Source: Archegozetes longisetosus
Lineage: Eukaryota > Arthropoda > Arachnida > Sarcoptiformes > Trhypochthoniidae
Direction of reading: 5' to 3'
NCBI GenBank assembly: GCA_018873245.2
Contig: JAEMBT020000003.1
Location: 1,789,843-1,853,842, forward strand
DNA: 64,000 nucleotides
Positions 1-10,144 of the stretch are shown here, in pieces. A program made the translations under genes and the position numbers. Numbering within the stretch: the first letter of the stretch is position 1; every line of letters begins with the position of its first letter. Below the pieces are notes generated by a model. The model did not search any database. It worked only from the letters and a program-made list of their open reading frames with translations, and was not told the origin of the DNA.

Positions 1-441
1 AAGTTTTTCCAGAGAAGAGAAAAAAGCTAAATTACTATCGAAGATATCACTTTCAATGCGAGGTAACAATAATGAGGATTGAGCTCAATATGGATTTATG
101 GCTATAGAGACCGACAAAATGGATTTATTGGGATTCCATAAGTGCTTAATCATTAGGTGGAAGAGCCAAGGTTTAGCTCAATCTTCAGGAAGAATTTGTT
201 GCCCACAAAATTTTTTATAAGAAATAAGTTTATGAACCATTCAAAATTTTATTTTAAATAAGTTTTAAAAAATTAATTCAAGGATTAAATAAATTGTTAA
301 AAATGAAGCTTTATAATTTTGAAAAAGTTTATAAATATTTTCTAAATGCAATTCAGATCTGGTTTAGTTTTCTTAATGAAATATACAATAAGTTTCTAAT
401 CAATCAACACTAGAAAAAAGATTAAGATAAGCTGATCCAGT
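1..441. other. Flanking sequence downstream of the TIL gene
   Basis: AT-rich non-coding sequence. It includes the presumed 3' untranslated region of the minus-strand TIL gene; a reversed AATAAA (tttatt) near 248-253 could serve as its polyadenylation signal. Nothing else is recognisable. Confidence 0.4.
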
Positions 442-1667
442 CTAGTGTTTATGGTGAGAACATTCACACAAAGGCACGCATTTGTTGTTCTTTGTATCGC
501 GAACGTAACCTTTTTTGCAGTCACATCCTGGTTGGCAAATGGCTGCACATATCGGGTTCGGATTATGACAAGTTGGTGTACATGGTTTGCATTTATACCA
601 CTCTTCATAAATTGGGCATGATTTAGGAGGTGTGCAATCATGTTTTCGGACACATTTCTTGGTGACCGGATCGCGAAGAAAGCCTTGATTACAATAACAT
701 CCAGGTAGCAATGAAGTGTGGTTAGTACATCTAGTCCAATCGATGACCGGCTTGCCACAAGTTGCTACGCATTCTGTTCCGCAATCGCTGTAGTGCTCGT
801 TTTCGGGACAGATTTGAGCTATAATTCATATAACAATTAGTATTTTATTGAAGCTTTTTCAATTTTCTTGTTTTGATAACCACTTACAGCAATCCTTAGG
901 TCTAACGCATTGACCAGTTCTCAAGTCCTTGACATAACCGCTGTTACAGAAACATCCTGAAACACAATCTCCGTTACAAGATGATAGACTTTTGGGTTCG
1001 ACTATATCGCAAGTTGGTTGGCATCTTGGACCGCATGATTCGAAGTGTGAGTTTGGTTTACATGAGGCTTAAGATAGGGAAAAAAGTTAATCTTCAACCA
1101 AAATAAATGAGTTTTTAATTTTTATGACTTATTGACAGAAAAGTTATTTTAATTGAATAAATTGAATAAGTTTTAATGACTTACTCGGACAATGACTCTT
1201 ATGTATACAAAGTCCCCATTCGTTTCTGACAAACCCGTGGGCACAGACACAGCCTGGTGAGCACGGAGCTGGAGGAGGTGGTGGTGGAAGAGGAAGTGGC
1301 TTTACTATTATGACCTCTGGTTTATGACCGCCTGAACGAGCGCTGAATTCAGGACATGGCAATTGGTTCGGGAATTCGCACGACGGCTGACATGGAGTCA
1401 CGCAATCGCTTACGACCTGAAAATATAGTTGTCGTGAGATTAAATGAAGTTAAACATTTGGTCAAAAAATATTTCAGACCTCGTTCGGTCCACAAGCATG
1501 ATGCGGTGGTCGTGGTTCTACTATAACTATAGTCTCTGCAAGGAAAAAATTAAAATTGAATTGAAACTCAATCAAACATATAATACAAGTTTCTTTTCTC
1601 AATTCAAACCTTGTTTATTGGCTAAAGACAGAGCTACCAATGATGACAATAGGAACAGACCATACAT
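442..1667 (-). CDS. Secreted four-TIL-domain cysteine-rich protein (protease-inhibitor-like)
   Basis: Five exons join in phase: 1610-1667, 1480-1535, 1185-1416, 888-1067, 442-818, giving 300 residues. Residues 1-16 (MYGLFLLSSLVALSLA) look like a signal peptide. Four trypsin-inhibitor-like (TIL) domains follow, each with the typical CxxN/E...C..C..C and GCxCxxGxVR(D) ending. The first (exons 2-3) carries an insert of about 35 residues with a run of prolines (PLPLPPPPPPAP); the others are of normal length (55-60 residues). TIL domains are known as serine-protease inhibitors and as parts of mucin- and von-Willebrand-type secreted proteins; which applies here cannot be told, since reactive-site loops vary. 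The exon 2 donor is GTCTGA rather than GTAAGT. No neighbouring gene is functionally linked. Identification of the domain is secure; inhibitor activity is inference. Confidence 0.85.
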
Positions 1668-1763
1668 TTTGAATAGGTGTTAAATTTTCAATAAAAGTCT
1701 ACCAAAAAGCTGAATAGAAACTTTTTTCAGTAGCAAGTGATGAACAATTTGAAATACAGTTGG

Positions 1764-1771
1764 CTTTTATA
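1764..1771 (-). promoter_or_regulatory. TATA box of the TIL gene
   Basis: On the minus strand the sequence reads TATAAAAG about 100 bases upstream of the start codon at 1667. This is a good match to a core TATA element and is well placed for a short 5' leader. Confidence 0.5.
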
Positions 1772-3153
1772 CTCGACGTAAATGAATTTACCTTTGATAT
1801 CAGATCTTTAGATCCAATCAACGAATGGGTCAAGTTTTGAGATACACTTTCTTTTAGAGTTTATTGACTCCCTCTCTCTCTCTCATTATTCTGTAAGTCC
1901 GTATATTCTGCCCTTGAAAGTGACCACCAGTGGTATTTCTGCAGCACTGTTTGTGCTAAAGGATTAACAGGCTGTTGACTTTAGGATAAAGTTTATCTTA
2001 AGTAGTAAAAAGTGATCTGTCTTGTAAACAGTGATCATTCCAATCCTAACAACAGGGTTGTAGTTAATTTTGAATTGTTGCAAACAATCATTTGTTTGAC
2101 TGATTTAATTAATTGATAAGGAAAGCACTTTCACTAATAAGACAAAAATTCTTTTCATACTTTTGTGTTTAGTTATAAAGTCAATAAACTTTTAAATTGG
2201 CTTAAAATTGACTTCTTTGATTGTTTTTAGACTACAATCTAAATGAAATACTGATTTATGGGATTATTAAAATGTGTTCCATTCCGATCTTTTTTATTAA
2301 CACTTTGATTATTTTTTGCGAGTCTGGCCAGTAATTACAGGAACTGAAAACTTTATAGTCAACTGTTTTGAACTGTCGTTTGAATGCTGTCGTCCCAAAA
2401 TTTGCAATTAAATCCCTAACTTATGTAATACATTTGCATAATTAATTGAACAACAAATTAGCTTTCGATTGATTGAAGATTTCAATAATATTGTAATTTA
2501 TAGATGGCTTTTGGCTGCATCTGTTAAACAGTTGGAACTAACTTTAGCTTAATCTTACGTTCTTTCATTATTATAACTTAATTCTCAATAAATGTCTTAA
2601 TGCGTTCCATTCAATTAACTTGTTTTTAAGAATATCATAAAATTAAAGTCAAGTCAAATTTTATATTAACTTTTGGAAACTTTCATTAGAACTGTTGTAA
2701 GTCTCAAAACTGTATGAAATCTTATAGCAGTGTTGGAGATATGATTCGCTTATTTTATATGATCTATTTGTACGCAACTTCTTTTTTTATTAGACAGTCT
2801 CGAATCACAAATAATAAATAGAATGAAAAGTTAAGAATACTTCAAGAAAGCACTTATTCATGGAAATATACCCTTTTGAACTTAGTTTTTCAAATTGTTA
2901 TATCGTTATTTAGATAAAGATTGAAAACATTCATTTAGTTTAGGTTCTATAGAATTTATAGTATTGCTTCAAATAGCGCGTTTATCATTTTTTCGGCTAA
3001 AAGTTAAAAGGAGGATTCTATCCAAGAATCAAATTTGATTGCCCCGTACTTTGATAGTCATTATTAGTGATCAGCTAACGATTAAGGAAAGTTTGAGGTA
3101 GAACCAAAAAATATGTATCTTTTCTACCTATTCGTCACGTGTTTGATAGAGAC
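1772..3153. other. Intergenic region, no gene seen
   Basis: About 1.4 kb of AT-rich sequence without a supported coding region. A short (CT)n microsatellite lies at 1870-1884. Nothing else is recognisable. Confidence 0.5.
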
Positions 3154-3157
3154 TTAA

Positions 3158-3838
3158 CCCTTTGATACTTAACGGCCAACGTGCGCATATGTGCACATTT
3201 TTTAATGACTGTAACTCAAAGAGTATTAAAGATAGAAAACTGGAATCTGCTTCTTTACATTAAGGAGACATCATTCTACAAAATTATACATATATCATAA
3301 AAATATCTTAGCTTTTAAATAGATGGTGGTAAGGTGATAATATGAGAAATAATCAAAAATTGACACATGTTCAATTTGATGACATATAACCTAATACTTT
3401 TTAAAAATGGTTTTATAACTTGAGGAAGTTAATGGAAGCATTTTTAGATCACTATCCATAGTCTCAGATATCCTCTAATAATGGATCAATTGTCATTAAT
3501 AGCAATGGATGAGGTCTTTGAAATTGGTCTTATTTAGTATAGGGGCTAATTAGGAGTGTTTCAAGACCAATATCAATAGTTTAGTGATGTCTACATGGAA
3601 ATATTAATATATTTAATAGTTTTTAATACAGTATTGCATAGTAGTGTATAATTTAGACACATTTAGATTTGATAAAGTTAATCATTTGCCTCAATTCTGT
3701 AAAAAGGCTTTCGCCTCTCGATGTCAAATGTATAGATGTACTCGAAAGACACGAGTAAAATGTGTTAAATGTAATACATGGCTCTGCGTAAATGAATCCA
3801 ATTGTTTCTTTAATTTTCATACTCCGAATGAAGAATGA
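3158..3838 (+). mobile_element. piggyBac-like DNA transposon remnant
   Basis: A TTAA (3154-3157) is followed by CCCTTTGATAC, as at piggyBac ends, and then a near-palindrome GTGCGCATATGTGCAC (3180-3195). At 3644-3838 an open frame of 64 codons ends in a cysteine-rich finger with CxxxxC, TRxxCxKCxxxLC and CFxxFH, the layout of the C-terminal zinc finger of piggyBac transposases. The DDD catalytic region between them is missing and no matching right end was found, so this is an internally deleted, dead copy. The family call rests on the finger plus the TTAA/CCC end. Confidence 0.6.
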
Positions 3839-4214
3839 TTTAGTGTTTATTTGCTTAATATTTTCATGTTTTAAACCTAACTATAAAAATGTACTTTTTC
3901 TATCGATATTTTATTAGTTATAGATTTCTATAGTAAAAACTTGAACTCCAATAAAATTAATATAAAGTGTGTGACAGCTGATCCAAAGATGTAAAACTTC
4001 TCAGACATATGATCCTAAATAATGTCTACTAAAAATTGTCTTAATTCCCCAATTAGTTTAGTTATGACCAACAAAGGGTTGAGTACAGAAGTTAAAGTTA
4101 CGAAATTTAAAAAACTACAACAAATTTTAATTTGAAGAAAATAGTTTTCATATTGATGAAGGAATATACGCACATACAAACATATGTATACTTTGAATAA
4201 CTGCAAAGTATATA

Positions 4215-4385
4215 CAGTTGCCTCTCGCTATAATGAACAGCCTAACACGCTAGAGATCAGTTAATTATAGCGGCAGTTCGCTATATCGGGCACAGTGTAC
4301 GTAGTCTACGAACCAAATTCATTTTTTGAAAGTGTATATTATGGCTCGTGGCCAGCTATATCCAACTCCATTATAGAGAGAGTAC
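4215..4385. mobile_element. Pogo/Tigger-like MITE
   Basis: A 171-base unit flanked by TA (4213-4214 and 4386-4387). The left end CAGTTGCCTCTCGCTATAATG resembles pogo-type ends, and the right end (CATTATAGAGAGAG near 4368-4382) is its imperfect inverted complement. No coding capacity. It ends about 160 bases upstream of the GTSF1-like start codon, so it may lie in that promoter. Confidence 0.55.
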
Positions 4386-4548
4386 TAAACAATGAAAAGT
4401 GTTCAGAGCGAAAACTGAAGTAATTCGAAAAAGGTTCAAAAACTATTGCATAACAACATATTGAATGCGCATTAGAATAAAAACGAATTGAATTTTCGTT
4501 TCAATTGACAAACAATTGAACGAATACCTAATTAAAATAACAATTAAA

Positions 4549-5705
4549 ATGGCATCAAAACTATCAGATTCAGACTTGGAATCATTGCAAATGATTAGAT
4601 GTCCGTATAATAGGAATCATGTGGTTAAGACATCCAAATATCAAATTCATTTGACTCACTGTCAGAAGAATATGAATGTTTGGGATCGAAATCGATGGAC
4701 TTGTTGTCCATTCAATGCTAACCATCGAGTACTTTTCAATGATTTTATGGCTCACTTGATTCAGTGCAAATCTAACGCAGTCTTCAGATATATTTGGCAA
4801 AAAGCAGATGTCAAGCAAGAGAAAAATGGTATCAAAAGTCAATCAACTTTTCGACCTTCTCATTATTTGATTACTTGTTTTAGAGTTGATGTCATTTTCT
4901 TGTTTGTTCTTTGATTGATCTGAAAAGTTTTTATTTGATCATTTGTTAATTGATTTTGTCTCAAATATTTGACTTATTTCATTTTTTTCTACTGTTTTGC
5001 AAATTGTTTTATTATTAGTTCATTTTTATATTTCAGTCAATAATGAAGTGGCTCTTATGGATAGAAATGCAATCTCTGATACGAATGTTATCAAAAAAGA
5101 ATCAAACATCAAAGGTATGAATTTTGATTGAAACAAAGTTCAACTATTGATCGATTAATTGATTGGTTAAACCTTAATGAATAGTTGAGAACTGCAACAA
5201 GACTAAGAAGAAAGACATCGATGACTGGGATCTGCATCCGAGCGGTATATTATTCGATGGAAATCTGAGCAATCACGATATGAAGGCTGAAGATGTGTTC
5301 GAAGAGAACAAATTTACAGATCAATGGCTTTTGTCACGACTTAATAAAACTGAACGCAAAAGGCTTAATGACATGAGAATAGAACTAGCGAACAGAAAGT
5401 CAATCACAGCAATGGTCGACCGAAGCGATGGACAGTTTGCTCATTTTAATACGAAATTGTCTCAACAAAAGTGTTCAGGAGATGTGAACAACATCAAAAC
5501 TGTTGACATACCACTGAATGGTTTGATTAGTAATGAGCGTAAAGATTCGGTTCTTTCGAGGTCTTTGAGATCTATTGATATATCGGATGATGATGTCTAT
5601 GAGTTTAAGATTATTTCGGAAAAACCGATTCGGCGACCGATGACTAACCCGTTCTCTAGTGGTCAGCAACTTCGAAGACCTTTCACTTTGAAAACTAAAG
5701 ACTAA
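4549..5705 (+). CDS. GTSF1/Asterix-like CHHC zinc-finger protein (piRNA pathway)
   Basis: Three exons (4549-4828, 5037-5114, 5185-5705) join in phase to give 292 residues. Two U11-48K-type CHHC zinc fingers lie at the N-terminus: C18-H24-H34-C38 and C53-H59-H69-C73, each opening CP[YF]NxNH, the hallmark of gametocyte-specific factor 1 / Drosophila Asterix. These small proteins bind PIWI proteins and tRNA and are needed for piRNA-guided silencing. The C-terminal part is acidic to mixed, contains DDWDLHP near residue 131, and is longer than usual (GTSF1 and Asterix are about 167 residues). Start chosen at AAAATGG (ATG 4549). A polyadenylation signal AATAAA lies at 5754-5759. The downstream neighbour is an EXD1-like gene in the same orientation. 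The other CHHC proteins (U11-48K, TRMT13) carry one finger and other domains, so GTSF1 is the best fit. Confidence 0.88.
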
Positions 5706-6263
5706 AAATAATTTTCTATTCAATTAATGCCTATAAAACTCTCTTTTATTGATAATAAACATTCAATAGATGTTTGAAATTATCTTTTAAACTATGATTA
5801 CATTTGATTTTTTTGTTAAATAGCTAAAACTTTTTATCTCATTTTAAATCTTATAATTGTTTAAAATTGTGAATACTTTTTGATAACTCTGTGTTTAAGA
5901 TGATACAATTTTGGTGAAAATGTTTACGTAGTCTTTTTACATTAATAAAAAGATTTTTTACTTCATTAGATTTGTCGTTTAGCAATAATTGTGACAAAAC
6001 CTCACAATATCAAATAATAAAGTTTACAATCTATTATAAGTATTGACTCAACTTGAAGTACAGACAAGTGAACGTCATTTATAACAGATCTCTGTTCGAA
6101 AGAGGCTTATTTTCAAAACAAGCGCATTTTTTCTTAGGTTTGAAAACAGTAACAAAAACAACAGAAGAAACAATGCTTTAATCCATTAGTATTTAAACTT
6201 AAAATGAACTTGAAAACATCATTTTTAAGTAACTTGGGTCGTAAAAAATAGTAAATTAGTAAA
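5706..6263. other. Spacer between the GTSF1-like and EXD1-like genes
   Basis: 558 bases holding the 3' end of the GTSF1-like gene (AATAAA at 5754) and presumably the EXD1-like promoter. No open frame or repeat is recognised. Confidence 0.5.
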
Positions 6264-7746
6264 ATGACAACCAATTTAACTGACGTCTGGAATGAGTCAA
6301 ATATTCATTACATTAAATCATATTTGGGTTCAATACTTGAATTCATCGAAATTAGTGGTAATCACGTTATCGGAACTGTTGACAAATACGATGCCAGTAG
6401 TTGTTCGTTTAACTTAATTAAGGCATCACTTAATAGCACTTACTTTGGTTCATATGTTGTCTTTGAAAATGAAATAATTAAATGGAAAATGAATACTTTA
6501 ATTAAAATAAGAAAGTGTCCAAAAAACAGGTCTGAACAGAAGATAATTATTTTTTATTGCTACTTTTAGTTGAAGTTTCTGTTATATTTTTCAATGAGAA
6601 GTCATATTTCTACAAACTGCTTAATTAAAGCTATTTTTCAATTAGTCTTTAAATTTAATTGTAGTTTGTTTTGAGCAAATTTTTTGGATAAATTTTAGAT
6701 AAAAATAGTCTTTGTTGAAATTAACAGTACTTTCTTGAACCAATATTTAATTATGTTTTTATATTTTCTCCTAAAATAGATCTGAAACTACAAAAAGCAG
6801 TTCAAGAGTCTTAATACCAATAGCAGTAAATGGCATCGAAGAAGAAGAAGACAATATCTATGGCTTCAGCAGTGATTTGGAGTCAATTGATCTGAACGAA
6901 GACGACGATCCAATAGTTGTCAATCTGAATGCTCTGAAGCTGAAAGCGTCTAATGATGTAAAACTAATTGAAAAATTAGGCGAACATTTCAATAAAGCTA
7001 TCGAAAGCATAGTTGAATGCGATTCTGTAGCATTTGCTCTGTTTGGCGAAGATATCAGTCGTGACGGGTCTGTAAACCTCTTCGCGTTTGCTAACGAAGA
7101 AGCGATTTATGTTTTTGAAGCTAACAATGAAATTGTCCCGAAATTGAGGCCAATTCTTGAATCAGAAAAACTACAGAAAGTTATGTTTACTTGTCGTCAA
7201 TCGAGTGACGCCTTAAAACACTTATTTAATATTGTTTTGAAAAATGTTTTGGATATTCGTATTGCTGACTACTATTTGCAGAAAAAAGAGTTCAAGAATT
7301 CGACCACTAATGGTAAAAAGTGGGCAAGAGCCGAACTTCGGTCGCTTGATAATCTTTTATGGACTTATTTGAAGGTGAAATCACCGAAGTTTTACCCAAA
7401 TCTCGATTATAATCAGTTGTCGATTAGAGTGGAAAATGTAATTAGAGTTAAGACTATATTTTTGAGAGAAATCTCTGCCATTATTATGTATCGGATTATG
7501 AAGGACGTTGCGATCGCCACTCAACGATGTCTCGAGTCGTTGCGTTCTGCTAATGATATCGAGTATCAACATATGAAAGAAGACGATCGAGAACTAGAAT
7601 TGATTGAGAATCCAATGAATTTGTGCGAAGAGAACGAGAGAAAAATTTGGGAAATGTCGGCAATAAGGCTACCGAAACTGATGAATGGCTGTAGTGGTTG
7701 TCATAAGTCTTCCGAAGAGATTTTGATTACAAAACTTAAGCCTTGA
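6264..7746 (+). CDS. EXD1-like piRNA biogenesis protein
   Basis: Two exons (6264-6529, 6780-7746) join in phase to give 410 residues. Residues about 15-80 resemble the Lsm-like fold found at the N-terminus of EXD1 (a hydrophobic strand ending GTVDKYDA, then SYVVFENEIIKW). An acidic linker (EEEED near residue 110) leads to a 3'-5' exonuclease (DEDD-type) fold at about 155-330 with blocks VAFALFGEDISR, KVMFTCRQSSDAL and DIRIADYYL. The first block lacks the DxE metal-binding pair and the second has T where active enzymes have D, so catalysis is unlikely; mouse EXD1 is likewise reported inactive and works as an RNA adaptor with TDRD12 in piRNA biogenesis. The exon 1 donor is GTCTGA. Related candidates are Egalitarian and other exonuclease-domain proteins; the Lsm-plus-dead-nuclease layout favours EXD1. 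Confidence 0.75.
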
Positions 7747-8211
7747 ATAGAATTTCAATTAATTTTTTTCAACTCGTATTGTGACAACGAACGAGCTTGT
7801 AGTTTTGTCATTTTATTTGCGTCTTAAACCATTGAACATTATTATAACTCGATTTTGTATTATCCATGACTGTAATGAATCATTTGTTTAGGTTTGATAT
7901 TCTTCTCATTTTTTATTTTATTAGAGTTTATTTAGGTTTGAGGCAAACTTAATAGAAGTTATGCAATATTTTGTGTTTAGTTATGCTTATGTTGTATAAA
8001 TGTTGGAAATATAATTTTAGTTAAGATAAGACTAAATGTTAATTTTTGCGAAGAATAAGGAAGATATCAATATTTTTATGTTTCTTTACATTCATACACA
8101 CTATATGGCAGAGGTTTCCAAAATAATTTCTCTATTTCATTGTGGTTACTATTAGAGCTACCAATTTGTTATGATCCCAACTTTTTTCTAGTAAGTAGGA
8201 ACCGATTGAAA
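7747..8211. other. Intergenic region, no gene seen
   Basis: AT-rich sequence downstream of the EXD1-like gene. No open frame or repeat is supported. Confidence 0.4.
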
Positions 8212-8236
8212 ATCTAACCTAACCTAACCTAACCTA
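8212..8236. repeat. Interstitial telomere-type repeat (TTAGG/CCTAA)
   Basis: Just over four tandem AACCT units, the complement of the arthropod telomere repeat TTAGG, inside a gene-bearing region. Likely a trace of break repair or of a telomeric insertion; chance is less likely for four perfect units. Confidence 0.7.
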
Positions 8237-8589
8237 GATCTTAACCGATTCATGACTGTAGACTTTAAGTTCAAAGTTGTTTCCTAACTTTTTCCTATTA
8301 TTAGCACAACTTTGACTATCGGAATACACAACAAATTGGTGGCTCTACTAATTACTTATTATTTCAAAACTATTGATTAATCATTTGTCCATTTTCTCAT
8401 AAAGCTTTTATAACTCGACAACGAATATTTATCTCGCTACAATTGTTTCAACATAGTATTTAATGGTTTTTACTTACTATTTTTTAAAGTGTCAGAAAAT
8501 TTGAATACATTTTTAATCAAATCTTGAAAACAATATTTTGTATGACAATTTTTCTGAAAGTTAAGAACTTTACTTTTGTAACTATTATT

Positions 8590-8728
8590 CTTATTGTCTT
8601 ACGTATTCGGTTATAATTCAAAGTTATCTAAAGATCTTAACCTCAATCAATTTAATGTTGAAAACGAACCGAAGCAAAAGCGTTTGTCATTCTATGAAGA
8701 CATGAAAAGCAATGGTGTTCCCTATTAA
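8590..8728 (+). CDS. Possible 3'-terminal exon of an unrecognised gene
   Basis: An open frame of some 40-48 codons ends at TAA 8726-8728; its last residues read RLSFYEDMKSNGVPY and the stretch before it is hydrophilic and protein-like (FNVENEPKQK). A polyadenylation signal AATAAA lies at 8767-8772, 38 bases past the stop, as in a real last exon. No upstream exon or strong acceptor site was found, and the family is not recognised, so this could be an exon remnant. Confidence 0.25.
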
Positions 8729-8789
8729 TGGCCTTAGATACGAACAATATTGGTTGTTGCAGCTCAAATAAAAGTATCTTTTTCTCAAA

Positions 8790-10144
8790 GTGCTAGTTTT
8801 CAGTCTAAGTAAGTCATTAAGATTAATTCTCGGGTTTAAAATGATCTAAGTTGCTAATGTTGCACAGTCAACTGATAGAGGGGTCAATTAAGTAAGTTTG
8901 ACGTTCTTTATGAGAACAAAATATAAGAATCTATTGATTCTACCATGAATCTCAAAACAATGTCTCTTAATTAAACTGAATTTAAATTTAGCTAAACTTT
9001 ACAACTAAACTAGTACTCTAAATACTCAACACAAATGGTGATATAATAACTGGATATGATATGAACGGAGAGCACAAATAAAAGCTGGAGATAAATAATA
9101 ATAAAATCGGCAAAAAATGGTAAGTGTTTTACTGTATCTAATGGTAAACTAAGTGGTAATTTTAGTTATCACGTTGAAATGCGTTTAGAGATAATTCTCA
9201 GTATGAAAGAAGTTGTTGCCTTTAACCTTCGATCATAAGTATTTTTATCTTTTGCTTCAACTCTGGAATTTATATCATTTGATTAAATAGTAATTGAAAT
9301 TACTTTTAATACAAGCGAAGGAATAATTTGAAGGAATATCTTAACTATCGTCTCGATTGTATTGACCTGACATTTAGCGTCAAATTTGTAAAGATCCAGC
9401 TTTAATCATTTGAACGATAGCAAAATTGATTTGATCAAGTCTTTTAATCGTAATGACCTTTTCTAAAGCTAAGTCGAAACAAAAATATTGAAGGGTCCTT
9501 AAATCCAATAGTTAGAATATTCGATTGACATAGTAAACTTGAATACAATGTTAGTTTTATTGCTCTTAAATTTTGACTCGTTTTTAGGTTTTATAAAACT
9601 GAAAAATTGAATTGAAATATATTTATTAAAGTGTGCCGACAACAATATTTACCAAGTCGGAACAGCCCCTGCGAGACCAGAACGGATAGTAACTTTGATC
9701 ATAACAGAAAAATTTTAATCTATACAATGAATAATTTATTACTAACAAGCAGTTGATGGGTTATCCTTACCTCTTAAATATCTCAAAGCTTGTCCTTTTA
9801 TCTCGTACTTCGAAGGTTGATGTAAAAAGAGGTCAATGTTTAAAAATAAGTGTTAAATTTGAAAGTTAGAGATTGTTATTCGCACTACAAGCCTTATTAG
9901 CTAAGATAGGTCTTCAAAATGTTCGATCAAGTCTTCATTTAATAGAAAGCCTGCTTTAAGATTTGATAGATAGACACAATTATAGTTGATTTGCTTGCGT
10001 ATTCGAAACTGGAGAAAAAGTTTTCAACCAAACTCAAGGCTAATTCAAAATCGATTTTCAGACAAAAAACTCACTAATGACTGAGTAACAGGTTCTAAAC
10101 TTATTTAATATTAAATTCAATGCATATCCACTTTAAAAAGGATC
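8790..10144. other. Intergenic region, no gene seen
   Basis: About 1.35 kb of AT-rich sequence between the possible exon at 8.6 kb and the end of the mannosidase array. No coding region, RNA gene or repeat is supported. Confidence 0.4.

Noticed and set aside
396-758. Long minus-strand frame overlapping the last TIL exon
   Set aside because: It is the shadow of the cysteine-rich TIL frame; it lacks the cysteine spacing and joins to no splice sites.
4582-4842. 86-codon minus-strand frame within the GTSF1-like gene
   Set aside because: Antisense of the first exon with both zinc fingers; composition is explained by the sense strand.
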